Source: Alteromonas sp. CI.11.F.A3
Lineage (GTDB): Bacteria > Pseudomonadota > Gammaproteobacteria > Enterobacterales > Alteromonadaceae
Direction: 5' to 3'
Assembly: GCF_032925565.1 (NCBI RefSeq)
Contig: NZ_CP136708.1
Location: forward strand, 310,001 to 374,000
DNA: 64,000 bases
Shown: one piece after another, positions 1 to 7,204 of the stretch
Layout of the letters: each line of letters opens with the position of its first letter
Position numbering within the stretch: the stretch's first letter is position 1
Position numbers and translations under genes: made by a program
Notes under the pieces: model-generated
Told to the model about the DNA's origin: nothing
What the model saw: only the letters and a program-made list of their open reading frames with translations
Database searches by the model: none

Positions 1-203
1 TTATTACTATGAAGGATGCTGGCAAAGTCGTAATAATTCAAAGCCAGGTTGGACAAGTTAGAACTGACCGTATGACGAGCATTGCACTGACATTACTCGT
101 TAGTGGAAAAAGAACTGGATATTTTAATGCTGGAACTCCTGTGAATAGGTGTGGTGTGACAGGTTTGGTTCCAATCACAGTACTTTCTATAAAAGCTGAT
201 TAG
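1..203 (+). CDS. Partial small secreted-protein paralog (3' part)
   Basis: The frame is open to the left window edge and stops at 203; the first ATG inside is at 9, but the real start probably lies outside. The last ~40 residues align by eye with the C-terminal half of the intact protein at 925-1254: an ALTLLVSGKRTG segment matches its ALAAKASNKK segment, and NRCGVTG matches GTCDVYG. It therefore looks like another member of a local family of small exported proteins. Function unknown. It may itself be degraded, since the GGQA motif seen in the other copies is missing. Membership of the array is an inference from a short, weak alignment. Confidence 0.4.
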   Translation, partial: ITMKDAGKVVIIQSQVGQVRTDRMTSIALTLLVSGKRTGYFNAGTPVNRCGVTGLVPITVLSIKAD

Positions 204-228
204 CCCTAATTTAATTGAAGAGTCTAGT

Positions 229-552
229 ATGAAAATTCTATTAATAATCTCGGGATTATTTATATCTTAAGCCAACGCTGCTGGAGTGTCTCAATTTCTA
301 AATGTTGCCCAAGTTCGTGTTGACAAAAGTGGCTAGGGGTACGTGAAGTTTAGCAGTCCATTAAGTAGTAGTCCTGCCTCATGCGGTAGTCCACACCCAA
401 AACCATTTGGCATTTTCCCTGGAGGTCAAGCTATTATGAGTCTAGCGTTGTCTGCACATGCAACTCATAAAAAGGTTTTTGCCAAAGGAATAGGGACATG
501 TCCTGAATATGGATCTGTTAAGAGTTGGGATTGGTGCTTTATGAGTAATTAA
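229..552 (+). pseudogene. Pseudogene of small secreted protein, two in-frame stops
   Basis: Reading from ATG 229 gives a signal-peptide-like start (MKILLIISGLFIS), then TAA at 268-270, ANAAG, a QVRVDKSG segment, TAG at 334-336, and then an uninterrupted frame to 552. The whole translation lines up with the intact paralog at 925-1254, including a PHPKPFGIFPGGQAI segment for its HPKHLAFDVNAPGGQAI, GIGTCPEYG for GTGTCDVYG, and SWDW for SWSW. The TAG falls where the intact copy has a lysine codon, so it could be a single AAG-to-TAG change. The first stop sits in the signal peptide. No frameshift is needed, so inactivation looks recent. A start at GTG 343 would give only a signal-less fragment and is unlikely to be functional. 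Confidence 0.75.
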
Positions 553-639
553 ATCGTCTTTTTAAGTCACGTTAATCATTATTAACGTTAACTGTTATCT
601 TAAAATTAAATTTTCGAACACTTGTGATGAACAATAAAA

Positions 640-899
640 ATTCAAACGAAAATTTGTTCAGTAAAGTTTGGTCGATTCAAAGATCAAGTGAGCATTTACT
701 TCAACGATGGTAAGGGCGGGATTTGAAATAAGTTCCACACCACACAACAAATGAAGGCCTAGATAGGTTATTTAGTGCAGCAATTTCGTATAAATTAGCC
801 AATGAAAGAGTGACGGTACATTATCTAAATTTAGCGTCAAGTAGCGATATTTCTGTAACTGCAACCGATGCTACTGTCACAACAATGTGGTTGAACTAA
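640..899 (+). pseudogene. Frameshifted remnant of a fourth small secreted-protein paralog
   Basis: No intact gene lies between 553 and 924, but two frames carry protein-like text. One frame around 664-723 reads FGRFKDQVSIYFNDGKGG and then hits TGA at 724-726. Another frame from about 750 to the TAA at 897-899 reads GLDRLFSAAISYKLANERV and continues to TTMWLN. The second part resembles the GGQAIFSLALAAKASNKK region of the paralog at 925-1254. The pieces sit in the right order and spacing for one ~100-residue protein broken by a frameshift plus a stop. I saw no convincing start codon or ribosome binding site. The assignment rests on position in the array and on weak similarity. Confidence 0.4.
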
Positions 900-924
900 A
901 CATTAAGTAAGGAAAACTGAACTT

Positions 925-1254
925 ATGAGAAATTTATTTATATTGCTTTTATTGGTGGTATCTCCGTACGCTTTGGCAGGAAAAGCTAATACATTCAAAG
1001 TTGATCAAGTGAGGGTAGATAGAAATGGTAAAGGCTACGTTCAATTTGTTAATAACCTAGTTGAAACAAGTCCTTCATGCTCAACACACCCCAAACATTT
1101 GGCTTTTGATGTAAATGCCCCAGGGGGGCAAGCAATCTTTTCTTTAGCGTTAGCGGCTAAAGCATCAAACAAAAAAATATGGGCTGTGGGTACTGGCACA
1201 TGTGATGTGTATGGTGTAGTAGAGTCTTGGTCTTGGGGAGTTATCAAAGATTAA
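925..1254 (+). CDS. Small secreted protein of unknown function (intact copy)
   Basis: A 109-residue protein with a clear Sec signal peptide (hydrophobic residues 4-15, likely cleavage after ALA at 16-18). The mature ~90 residues carry two cysteines, C52 and C93, which could form a disulfide, a GGQA motif near 67-70, an alternating hydrophobic SLALAAKA stretch, GTGTCDVYG at 89-97 and a tryptophan-rich end (SWSW). It appears to be the only complete member of a local tandem family; the other copies at 1-203, 229-552 and 640-899 are partial or broken. An AAGGAAAA ribosome-binding-like sequence lies 10 bases before the ATG, and an intrinsic terminator follows the stop directly. The layout resembles small periplasmic proteins common in proteobacteria, none of which I can assign a function. 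Confidence 0.8.
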   Translation: MRNLFILLLLVVSPYALAGKANTFKVDQVRVDRNGKGYVQFVNNLVETSPSCSTHPKHLAFDVNAPGGQAIFSLALAAKASNKKIWAVGTGTCDVYGVVESWSWGVIKD

Positions 1255-1269
1255 ATCAAAGAATATTTT

Positions 1270-1296
1270 GCCCGCGCTTAGCCGCGGGCTTTTTTC
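1270..1296 (+). terminator. Intrinsic terminator
   Basis: A perfect 7-bp GC-rich stem (GCCCGCG with CGCGGGC), a 6-base loop and a run of T lie 15 bases after the stop of the small secreted-protein gene. It ends that transcript before the MFS gene. Confidence 0.9.
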
Positions 1297-1492
1297 GTCT
1301 CCTATCTTGCACGACTTATACTAAAGGCGTACTGTAGCGTCCTTGGTAGTCAATAACGTTTTCACGTTAAAAATGTGCTCCAAACAAAAAAATCAAAAAA
1401 CGTTGTAGTAAGTCTCTTAACTACAAATCATGCCCTGCTACACCAAAATATTGCACTATTTCGTTTAGAACCCTGTTTGTAAAGGAGCATGG

Positions 1493-2668
1493 ATGAGCCG
1501 TCGTCCTATTACTGTTGTTATATTTTCCGGTTTTTTCTTACTGGGTATGTTGTTTATATTATGGGGTATTTTACTTCCAGATATTGCTGCCGATCTACGT
1601 ATGTCAGAGTTGGTAAGTGGTTTGTTCTTCTCGCTTTTCTCATTGGGTATGATGGTGGGCGCCGTAGTAGGCGGAAAGTACGTAAGTCGCTTTGATTACA
1701 TGCCATTGTTAGCATCGCTGCTAGGTATAAACGCTGTTTTACTGCTGATCATATCGTCACTGCAAGGGTGGCAATGGGTATTGGTGGTGGCCGTAGTGAT
1801 AGGCATAGTCAGTTCCACAATTTTTACTATTGGGCATACCCTAATTGCACGCCTGTACGAAGAAAAGCGCTTTACCATGATGGGGCTGATGGACTTTATG
1901 TTCAGCTTGGGGACCTTTGCCGCTTCGTTTTTTGTAACCTTGCTTTATCTTCAGGAAGAAAATTGGCGTAGGCCTATTCAGGTGCTCGCATTATTTATGC
2001 TAGCCCTGTCGGCGTACACCTTTATGGCAGCGCACTCTCAAGCTAAATTACTTCGCGGGCAACCAAAAGCGCAGCGTAAAACCCTTAATTTTGGTGCGGT
2101 AATTAGACAACCTATCTTTATTTTTATGGCGCTGCTTAGTTTTGGCTACGGTGCGGTAGAGTTTGGCAACGCTAATTGGTTTGTAAGCTATGCGCAAAAC
2201 GGCATTGGGTTTACCGGTGAACAATCTCGAAACCTACTCGCGTGTTTTACGGCGGGTATGGTAATCAGTCGGCTGGTTTTTCCTTTTTTATTGCGATTTA
2301 TGTCGGTACATCGTCTTATCGTTATTTTGGCGACAGCGTCGTTGTGCGGTGTATTTTCCATCAAGCTTATGACTGACCTGTACAGTATGGGGGCAGGTAA
2401 TTTACTGTTAGGGCTTGGCTTAGGTGGGTTATTTCCACTTATGTTATCGGCAGCCATGAATATTGATAGTGACAACGGCCCGGTATTATCGGGTATTTGT
2501 ATTATCGGAAACTCTACTGGCGTACAAGTAGCCTCATTTTCAACAGGGTTGTGGGCCAACTATGTGCCCCTTACTACCGCGTTTTGGGTAATACCTATGG
2601 GCGGGTGTATGTTGTGGGTTGCTGCATGGGCTTATAGCCGAATGGTGAAACAGCACGGTTACGCATGA
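1493..2668 (+). CDS. MFS transporter
   Basis: A 391-residue integral membrane protein with about twelve hydrophobic segments, as expected for a major facilitator superfamily permease. The loop after helix 2 carries a GGKYVSRF motif that fits the family A-motif position. The general look ([14 protein letters not shown] in helix 1) is closest to sugar-type or FucP-like permeases, but the substrate cannot be read from sequence. A strong ribosome binding site, AAAGGAG at 1481-1487, supports ATG 1493 rather than the out-of-frame ATG at 1489. The gene stands alone between the terminator at 1270 and the convergent envZ gene. Its last ten bases overlap the 3' end of envZ on the other strand, leaving no room for a separate terminator. 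Confidence 0.85.
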   Translation: MSRRPITVVIFSGFFLLGMLFILWGILLPDIAADLRMSELVSGLFFSLFSLGMMVGAVVGGKYVSRFDYMPLLASLLGINAVLLLIISSLQGWQWVLVVAVVIGIVSSTIFTIGHTLIARLYEEKRFTMMGLMDFMFSLGTFAASFFVTLLYLQEENWRRPIQVLALFMLALSAYTFMAAHSQAKLLRGQPKAQRKTLNFGAVIRQPIFIFMALLSFGYGAVEFGNANWFVSYAQNGIGFTGEQSRNLLACFTAGMVISRLVFPFLLRFMSVHRLIVILATASLCGVFSIKLMTDLYSMGAGNLLLGLGLGGLFPLMLSAAMNIDSDNGPVLSGICIIGNSTGVQVASFSTGLWANYVPLTTAFWVIPMGGCMLWVAAWAYSRMVKQHGYA

Positions 2669-3975
2669 AGGGGTAAATAGAACTCTGCAATTAAGCCTTG
2701 CTGTGGGTGATTGCGCAGTTCCACACCGCCTCCATGGGCTTCTACAATACGCCTTATAATTGATAAACCTAAACCAGAGCCCGATGTACTTCGGGCTTTG
2801 TCGCCTTGCGCGAAGGGCATAAACACATGCTCTAATTCTGCAGCGGGAATGCCAGGGCCAAAGTCGCGAATTTTACAGTAAACCTGTTTCTCATTTCGGT
2901 TATAAAAAGTGGAGATAACAATATTGTCAGAGCCATAACGAAAGGCGTTCTCGATAATATTATCAATAACCCGCTTCATGGCCACGCGGCGCAAATCAAG
3001 CAAGGGAATATCGTTAAGCTTCAACGCGATATGATGCTTCTCTTCAATATGCCGCGCTTGAGCCAGTTCAATAATAAGACTGTTTAGGTCGGTGTTTTCT
3101 TTTATCTCTTCTGTATCGTAGCGGGCGTAGTCGATGAATTGATCGATAATGGCATTCATATCTTCAATATCATTAACAATGCCATCTTTTATCCAGTTTT
3201 GGGATTCAGGCAGCATTTCAGATGCAAGGCGAATACGTGTCAGCGGAGTACGTAAATCGTGGGATATACCTGCCGTCATCAAGGTTCTGTCATGCTCTAG
3301 TTGCTTTATGCCTTGATTCATTCGGTTGAAGGCGCGGGTAACTTGAATCATTTCCGTGCTGCCTTGCTCTTTAAGCGGCGCGGGGTGTTCGCCTTTACCT
3401 ACCGCTAATGCGGCTTTTTGCAAAGAAGACAGTGGCATGGTCATGCGCCGTACAAATAGCCAACCACCCGCCACACTTAATATACCTATCACCATCAAAT
3501 ACATAGTTAACGGTGAGATATTCGCTTCGTTTAAGCCGGTTATGGGAATAGCAATCCAAGTGTCGGGGTAGCGAGACAACGAAATCCATACCGTATAGGG
3601 TGCGCTGGCGTCGGTTTTTTGCGAAACGGTGCTAATGCGAACATCGGCAAGTTGCTCAATTTGTTTGCTTACTTGGGACGACATAAACCCATAATAGACC
3701 GCGCTTTCTAAGCCTTTGGTTCGCGCTTTGCTGGCATCGAGTATTTGAATGTTGGTTTTGTCGTAATAGCGGGCTCTGCTGTCGTCATTACTGACTAATA
3801 AGTCTTCCGCTAATACCGATTTTACTTGCGTGGCAAGTAGGCTGTTAATTTGTTGGTAACTAGGCTGAATAAAATAATAAGTAACAGACAGATAAGAGAC
3901 GACTTGGTTAATAAGCAAAAGTACGCCAATCAACATTACTGTTTGGCCAAATGCACTTTGAGGAACCAGACGCAC
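2659..3975 (-). CDS. envZ: Osmoregulation-type sensor histidine kinase EnvZ
   Basis: An inner-membrane sensor kinase of 438 residues. A first membrane helix lies near 12-32, a periplasmic sensing domain spans about 33-150, and a second helix lies near 153-172. These are followed by a HAMP linker and the dimerisation domain with the phospho-accepting histidine in [12 protein letters not shown] (H239). The catalytic ATPase domain shows an N box ([11 protein letters not shown]), DFGPGIP and GSGLGLSII. Length and layout match EnvZ. The start codon is GTG. It lies 44 bases downstream of ompR on the same strand and is surely co-transcribed with it. It would phosphorylate and dephosphorylate OmpR, setting porin and envelope gene expression. 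The 3' end overlaps the MFS gene by ten bases, tail to tail. Confidence 0.93.
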   Translation of the reverse strand: MRLVPQSAFGQTVMLIGVLLLINQVVSYLSVTYYFIQPSYQQINSLLATQVKSVLAEDLLVSNDDSRARYYDKTNIQILDASKARTKGLESAVYYGFMSSQVSKQIEQLADVRISTVSQKTDASAPYTVWISLSRYPDTWIAIPITGLNEANISPLTMYLMVIGILSVAGGWLFVRRMTMPLSSLQKAALAVGKGEHPAPLKEQGSTEMIQVTRAFNRMNQGIKQLEHDRTLMTAGISHDLRTPLTRIRLASEMLPESQNWIKDGIVNDIEDMNAIIDQFIDYARYDTEEIKENTDLNSLIIELAQARHIEEKHHIALKLNDIPLLDLRRVAMKRVIDNIIENAFRYGSDNIVISTFYNRNEKQVYCKIRDFGPGIPAAELEHVFMPFAQGDKARSTSGSGLGLSIIRRIVEAHGGGVELRNHPQQGLIAEFYLPLHA

Positions 3976-4019
3976 TACTTCACCAGCCTATCTAAACAAC
4001 CCATTTTTCCCATGGTTAT

Positions 4020-4742
4020 TTATGCCTGCTCACCATCGGGTACGAATACATAGCCTAAGCCCCAAACGGTCTGAATATACCTTGGGTTAGCGGGATCTTT
4101 CTCTAGCATTCTACGCAGTCGAGATACCTGAACATCAATACTACGCTCAAGCGCACTGTAGTCTCGCCCGCGAGCAAGATTCATCAGCTTATCGCGTGAC
4201 AATGGCTCTCTAGGGTGGGTAACTAAAGACTTCAATACCGCAAATTCACCGCTGGTGAGGGTAAGGGGGGTAGTGCCAGCCGTCATTTCTCGGGTAGCCA
4301 AATTCAGTTTGTATTCGCCAAATTCGATAACTTGAATGTCTTTAGAAGGTGCGCCAGGGGCTTCACTACTGCGTCGACGTAATACCGCCTTCGCCCGTGC
4401 AAGTAACTCTCGAGGATTGAATGGCTTAGGCAAGTAGTCATCGGCACCCATTTCAAGGCCAATAATTCTGTCTACTTCATCGCCTTTTGCGGTAAGCATG
4501 ATAATAGGAAGTTCGCTACCGGCTTGGCGTAAACGACGGCAAATAGACAAGCCATCTTCGCCCGGAAGCATTAAGTCTAATACCATAAGGTGGAAGTTCT
4601 CGCGTTCAAGCAACCTGTCCATTTGCTCTGCATTTCCAGCGCTTCGCACCTGATACCCTTGTTCCACTAAATAGCGTTCAAGTAGGCTACGAAGGCGCAT
4701 GTCATCATCGACAACGAGAATTTTGGACGTTTCCTGACCCAT
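4020..4742 (-). CDS. ompR: Two-component response regulator OmpR
   Basis: A DNA-binding response regulator of 240 residues. The receiver domain at about 7-120 has the acidic pocket (VDDD at 11-14), the phospho-acceptor aspartate D56 in LMVLDLMLPGEDG and the conserved lysine in MLTAKGD. The winged-helix C-terminal domain contains LTSGEFAVL, RSIDVQVSRLRR and the terminal YIQTVWGLGYVF strand typical of OmpR. AAAGG lies at good spacing before the ATG. It is the first gene of the ompR-envZ operon. The target genes are not in this window as far as can be seen. Confidence 0.95.
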   Translation of the reverse strand: MGQETSKILVVDDDMRLRSLLERYLVEQGYQVRSAGNAEQMDRLLERENFHLMVLDLMLPGEDGLSICRRLRQAGSELPIIMLTAKGDEVDRIIGLEMGADDYLPKPFNPRELLARAKAVLRRRSSEAPGAPSKDIQVIEFGEYKLNLATREMTAGTTPLTLTSGEFAVLKSLVTHPREPLSRDKLMNLARGRDYSALERSIDVQVSRLRRMLEKDPANPRYIQTVWGLGYVFVPDGEQA

Positions 4743-4795
4743 GATATGCCTTTAGTAATAGTTTTCCTCACTATAACGACTCGTCATCAAATACA

Positions 4796-4829
4796 AAAGA
4801 GAGGAATGCATGAAAGCCTTCCCCTCTTT
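4796..4829 (-). terminator. Probable terminator downstream of DUF2855 gene
   Basis: An imperfect 14-bp hairpin (12 of 14 pairs by eye; arms 4796-4809 and 4816-4829, 6-base loop) lies about 60 bases past the DUF2855 stop. On the minus strand it is followed by a T-rich tract. Confidence 0.5.
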
Positions 4830-4887
4830 GTTACAAATAGTGTCAGATATAGGTTTATATAACGTCGCTAAGGTAAACAAAAGCCAA

Positions 4888-5985
4888 CTAGTTAAAGCGA
4901 ACCACGTTTAGTGCTTTGGTGTCGGCGGTGCCGTTTAAGGTGTCGGAATATAAGGCAACAATTTGCTGAGAGCCTGTGTGTTCTTGTTCAAAAAAGGTAT
5001 CTTGAACTTTGCCCGCGAAACCCTGCCAGGCCTTTGCGTATTTTGCTAAAAAGCCATCGTGTCCCCATTCCTGCTGGCGTTGTTTTACCCGAGCTGGTGC
5101 AAAAAATATCTCTGCATCTAAGGCTTTCTTGTTCGGTTTTTGCTCGGCTTTCCAGTCAGTCGCACCAATTAGCGTCACTTTTGAAAGCTTCTCACCAAGT
5201 GCATCGCCGAGTGACGTGATCAGAGCACCGTTGGCGGCAAAATCGAGTAGCCAGTACTGGTGATCTTTAGATAAAGTTTCTACATCGTCATAGCTAAATA
5301 CCTGATCGTAGCATCCCGATGCCTTCACCATGTCTACATTTGACGCAGAGGTTAACCCTATTACTTGATAATTAGCATGTCTGTAACTTTTTTGATCTTT
5401 AAGCAGTTGAGCGGTGCCCAATGCGGTTTTGCTAGATGCACTTGAAAGTAATAACGACTCACCATGGCTAAATTCATCAACGAAGTCATCCAACACAAAC
5501 GAAGTCATATATAAGGGGCGAAAATTTAACTGCCACGCTTCACGGCTGGCGTCATATCCAGGGTCGACGGCACAGCGTAGGTATTGGTCGTACACGGGGC
5601 TAATACTTTTGCGGTTTTCGTGTATATCAGAAAATCCGTGGGGTGCTACTTTTCCTGCCTTAATTACCCAGTGACTTGCCATAGGCAAGTAACCAAACAC
5701 TTTTTCGCCTGCTTTAACATCAGCATGATTGGAGGCGACAACCGTAGCAAAGCCCCATACAGGCACAATGCCGTAATCTTCATCAGCAGGAAAGAAACCC
5801 CAGTAGCCCATGGTAAAGCCCAGCGCAGCATAGGTAATATTATTGGCTGAAAAACCAAAGCTATCGGTTTCAAGTAAAACTTCATCTTCCGCTAAATCAT
5901 CGATAGACAATGTTTTGTCTACCACTTGGGTGTCGTCAATTTTATCTTTCTTCACCCATATCTGCGTACTGGTTACGGTCGTCAT
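4888..5985 (-). CDS. DUF2855 family protein
   Basis: A soluble protein of about 365 residues of the DUF2855 family. The N-terminal part reads like a degenerate medium-chain dehydrogenase/reductase fold: VLLETDSFGFSANNITY, a GYWGFFPA segment, then a GIVPVWGFATV strand. It continues into a Rossmann-like C-terminal half (LLLSSASSKTALGTAQLL, YQVIGLTSASN). Enoyl-reductase-like chemistry is possible but unproven. An ATG at 6003 is available, but the internal ATG at 5985 has a GAGGGTGA ribosome binding site directly upstream and is preferred. It is divergent from the PEP-CTERM-like gene, with a palindromic operator-like site (6151-6177) in between. Confidence 0.75.
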   Translation of the reverse strand: MTTVTSTQIWVKKDKIDDTQVVDKTLSIDDLAEDEVLLETDSFGFSANNITYAALGFTMGYWGFFPADEDYGIVPVWGFATVVASNHADVKAGEKVFGYLPMASHWVIKAGKVAPHGFSDIHENRKSISPVYDQYLRCAVDPGYDASREAWQLNFRPLYMTSFVLDDFVDEFSHGESLLLSSASSKTALGTAQLLKDQKSYRHANYQVIGLTSASNVDMVKASGCYDQVFSYDDVETLSKDHQYWLLDFAANGALITSLGDALGEKLSKVTLIGATDWKAEQKPNKKALDAEIFFAPARVKQRQQEWGHDGFLAKYAKAWQGFAGKVQDTFFEQEHTGSQQIVALYSDTLNGTADTKALNVVRFN

Positions 5986-6003
5986 GGCGTCACCCTCAAT
6001 CAT

Positions 6004-6320
6004 ATTGTAAAGGAGTACGATGACGCACTTTCTAGGTATTTTCGACTTTAGGTTGTAAATAGATTGTTATAGGAGTGACGAATACAAGAAGAAGCAGGCA
6101 CATTTTGCTCGTATAGTTTGTTGTTTAGTGTGCCAATTCGGGTGCAATAGTGACGTTCAGTATTGAACTGACCGTCAAAGCTAATCTATGTGATTGCCCC
6201 TTTTACACCATTTAACTACTGGCGCTGCACTGTTTATTTATTATACTAAAGTCTAGCTTGGCGTTTGTGTAGGCACGGGTACAAATACCTATATGAGCGG
6301 AATAGTCAAAGGGAAAGAGC
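6004..6320. other. Gene-free divergent promoter region
   Basis: About 320 bases between the divergent DUF2855 and PEP-CTERM-like genes hold no credible ORF. The one clear structure is the palindrome at 6151-6177. Promoters for both genes presumably lie here, but no convincing sigma-70 pair was recognised. Confidence 0.5.
6151..6177. promoter_or_regulatory. Operator-like 27-bp inverted repeat
   Basis: Arms TGACGTTCAGT (6151-6161) and ACTGACCGTCA (6167-6177) are complementary at 10 of 11 positions around a 5-base spacer. Size and symmetry suit a dimeric repressor such as a TetR-type regulator, but no regulator gene is adjacent. It has no T-run and so is not an obvious terminator. Confidence 0.45.
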
Positions 6321-7118
6321 ATGTTGAAGCGTAACGTAATAATTCTATTCACATTGATGATGTCGTTTTCATCATCAGCGGCTTTAGTGAAATTTTCATT
6401 TGAAGGCAAGGTTACTGATATTGACAATATAGTCGGAAGCTTTTGGGACTCATCAGTGATAGGCGCTAAAATTAGCGGTTACATGATTATGGATACCGAA
6501 CGTGCCATAGGTGGGCGAGAAGAAACTTCATATTATTGGTGGAATAATATAGATAGTGACCCAGGCGCGTTAACCACATTTTTTGAAATTCTAGGCAAAA
6601 GTTACACACTCTCTGGTGACTATGATTATAACGCCATGTACGACAGTTACGTGACCGATGAATTTTTAGAGTATGGCGGTGGTATTGATGAATATGGTGA
6701 TGCTGTTCCTGACAGTTTTGGGCTGAAAGATACTGAACAGCACGAAACTATAGTTAATGGCGAAGAGACTTTTATAAACAAAAAATTTGCTTTCGGTATT
6801 TCAGATAGCTTGATAGATTTTTTAACTGACTTTCGGCCTGTCCCTGGCGTTGGTGAGCCCCAACCCGATTGGTTACAAGAAATTTTATGGATAGATGACG
6901 GTACCATTGATAATGGGAAATCTGGCGGTGGATCTTTCGATTATTATGAGACCTTTGATGATGGGATAACAAGTCGAGAGACGGTTGCCGATGCTATGCT
7001 GTATTTTCGTTTTAACCAAGTTTCGACACAGCAAATCTCAAGTGTTAGCGCGCCTAATAGCGTTGCACTCTTTATAATAGCGGCAGTAATGCTAGTTTTT
7101 CGCTGTCGTTTACGATGA
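6321..7118 (+). CDS. PEP-CTERM-like exported protein
   Basis: A 265-residue exported protein. It has a signal peptide at about 1-20 (hydrophobic IILFTLMMSF, cleavage near SSAA), an acidic beta-rich middle, and a C-terminal tripartite sorting tail: SAPNSVALF, a hydrophobic helix, then basic RCRLR at the end. This tail matches the PEP-CTERM/exosortase pattern in its V-PxSVALF-type form common in Alteromonadales. Such proteins are recognised by an exosortase at the inner membrane and usually linked to exopolysaccharide or biofilm. No exosortase is in this window. The early text (FSFEGKVTDID, then a GAKISGYMIMDT segment) also fits PEP-CTERM protein bodies. An AAAGGGAAAGAGC leader gives a ribosome binding site. 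Confidence 0.75.
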   Translation: MLKRNVIILFTLMMSFSSSAALVKFSFEGKVTDIDNIVGSFWDSSVIGAKISGYMIMDTERAIGGREETSYYWWNNIDSDPGALTTFFEILGKSYTLSGDYDYNAMYDSYVTDEFLEYGGGIDEYGDAVPDSFGLKDTEQHETIVNGEETFINKKFAFGISDSLIDFLTDFRPVPGVGEPQPDWLQEILWIDDGTIDNGKSGGGSFDYYETFDDGITSRETVADAMLYFRFNQVSTQQISSVSAPNSVALFIIAAVMLVFRCRLR

Positions 7119-7143
7119 TAGATGATTGCTGGTAGATAAAAAA

Positions 7144-7204
7144 AGCGCAGGTAGGTAAAAACGACCACCACTTTTTATGTGAGGTGGTGGTCGATGTTTG
7201 CGCT
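7144..7204. terminator. Bidirectional hairpin between convergent genes
   Basis: A 10-bp inner stem (CGACCACCAC, 7162-7171, with its complement at 7184-7193) is nested inside an AGCGCA/TGCGCT outer stem (7144-7149 and 7199-7204). It lies between the 3' ends of the PEP-CTERM-like gene and the TonB-dependent receptor. T-runs are weak, so efficiency is uncertain. Confidence 0.5.
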
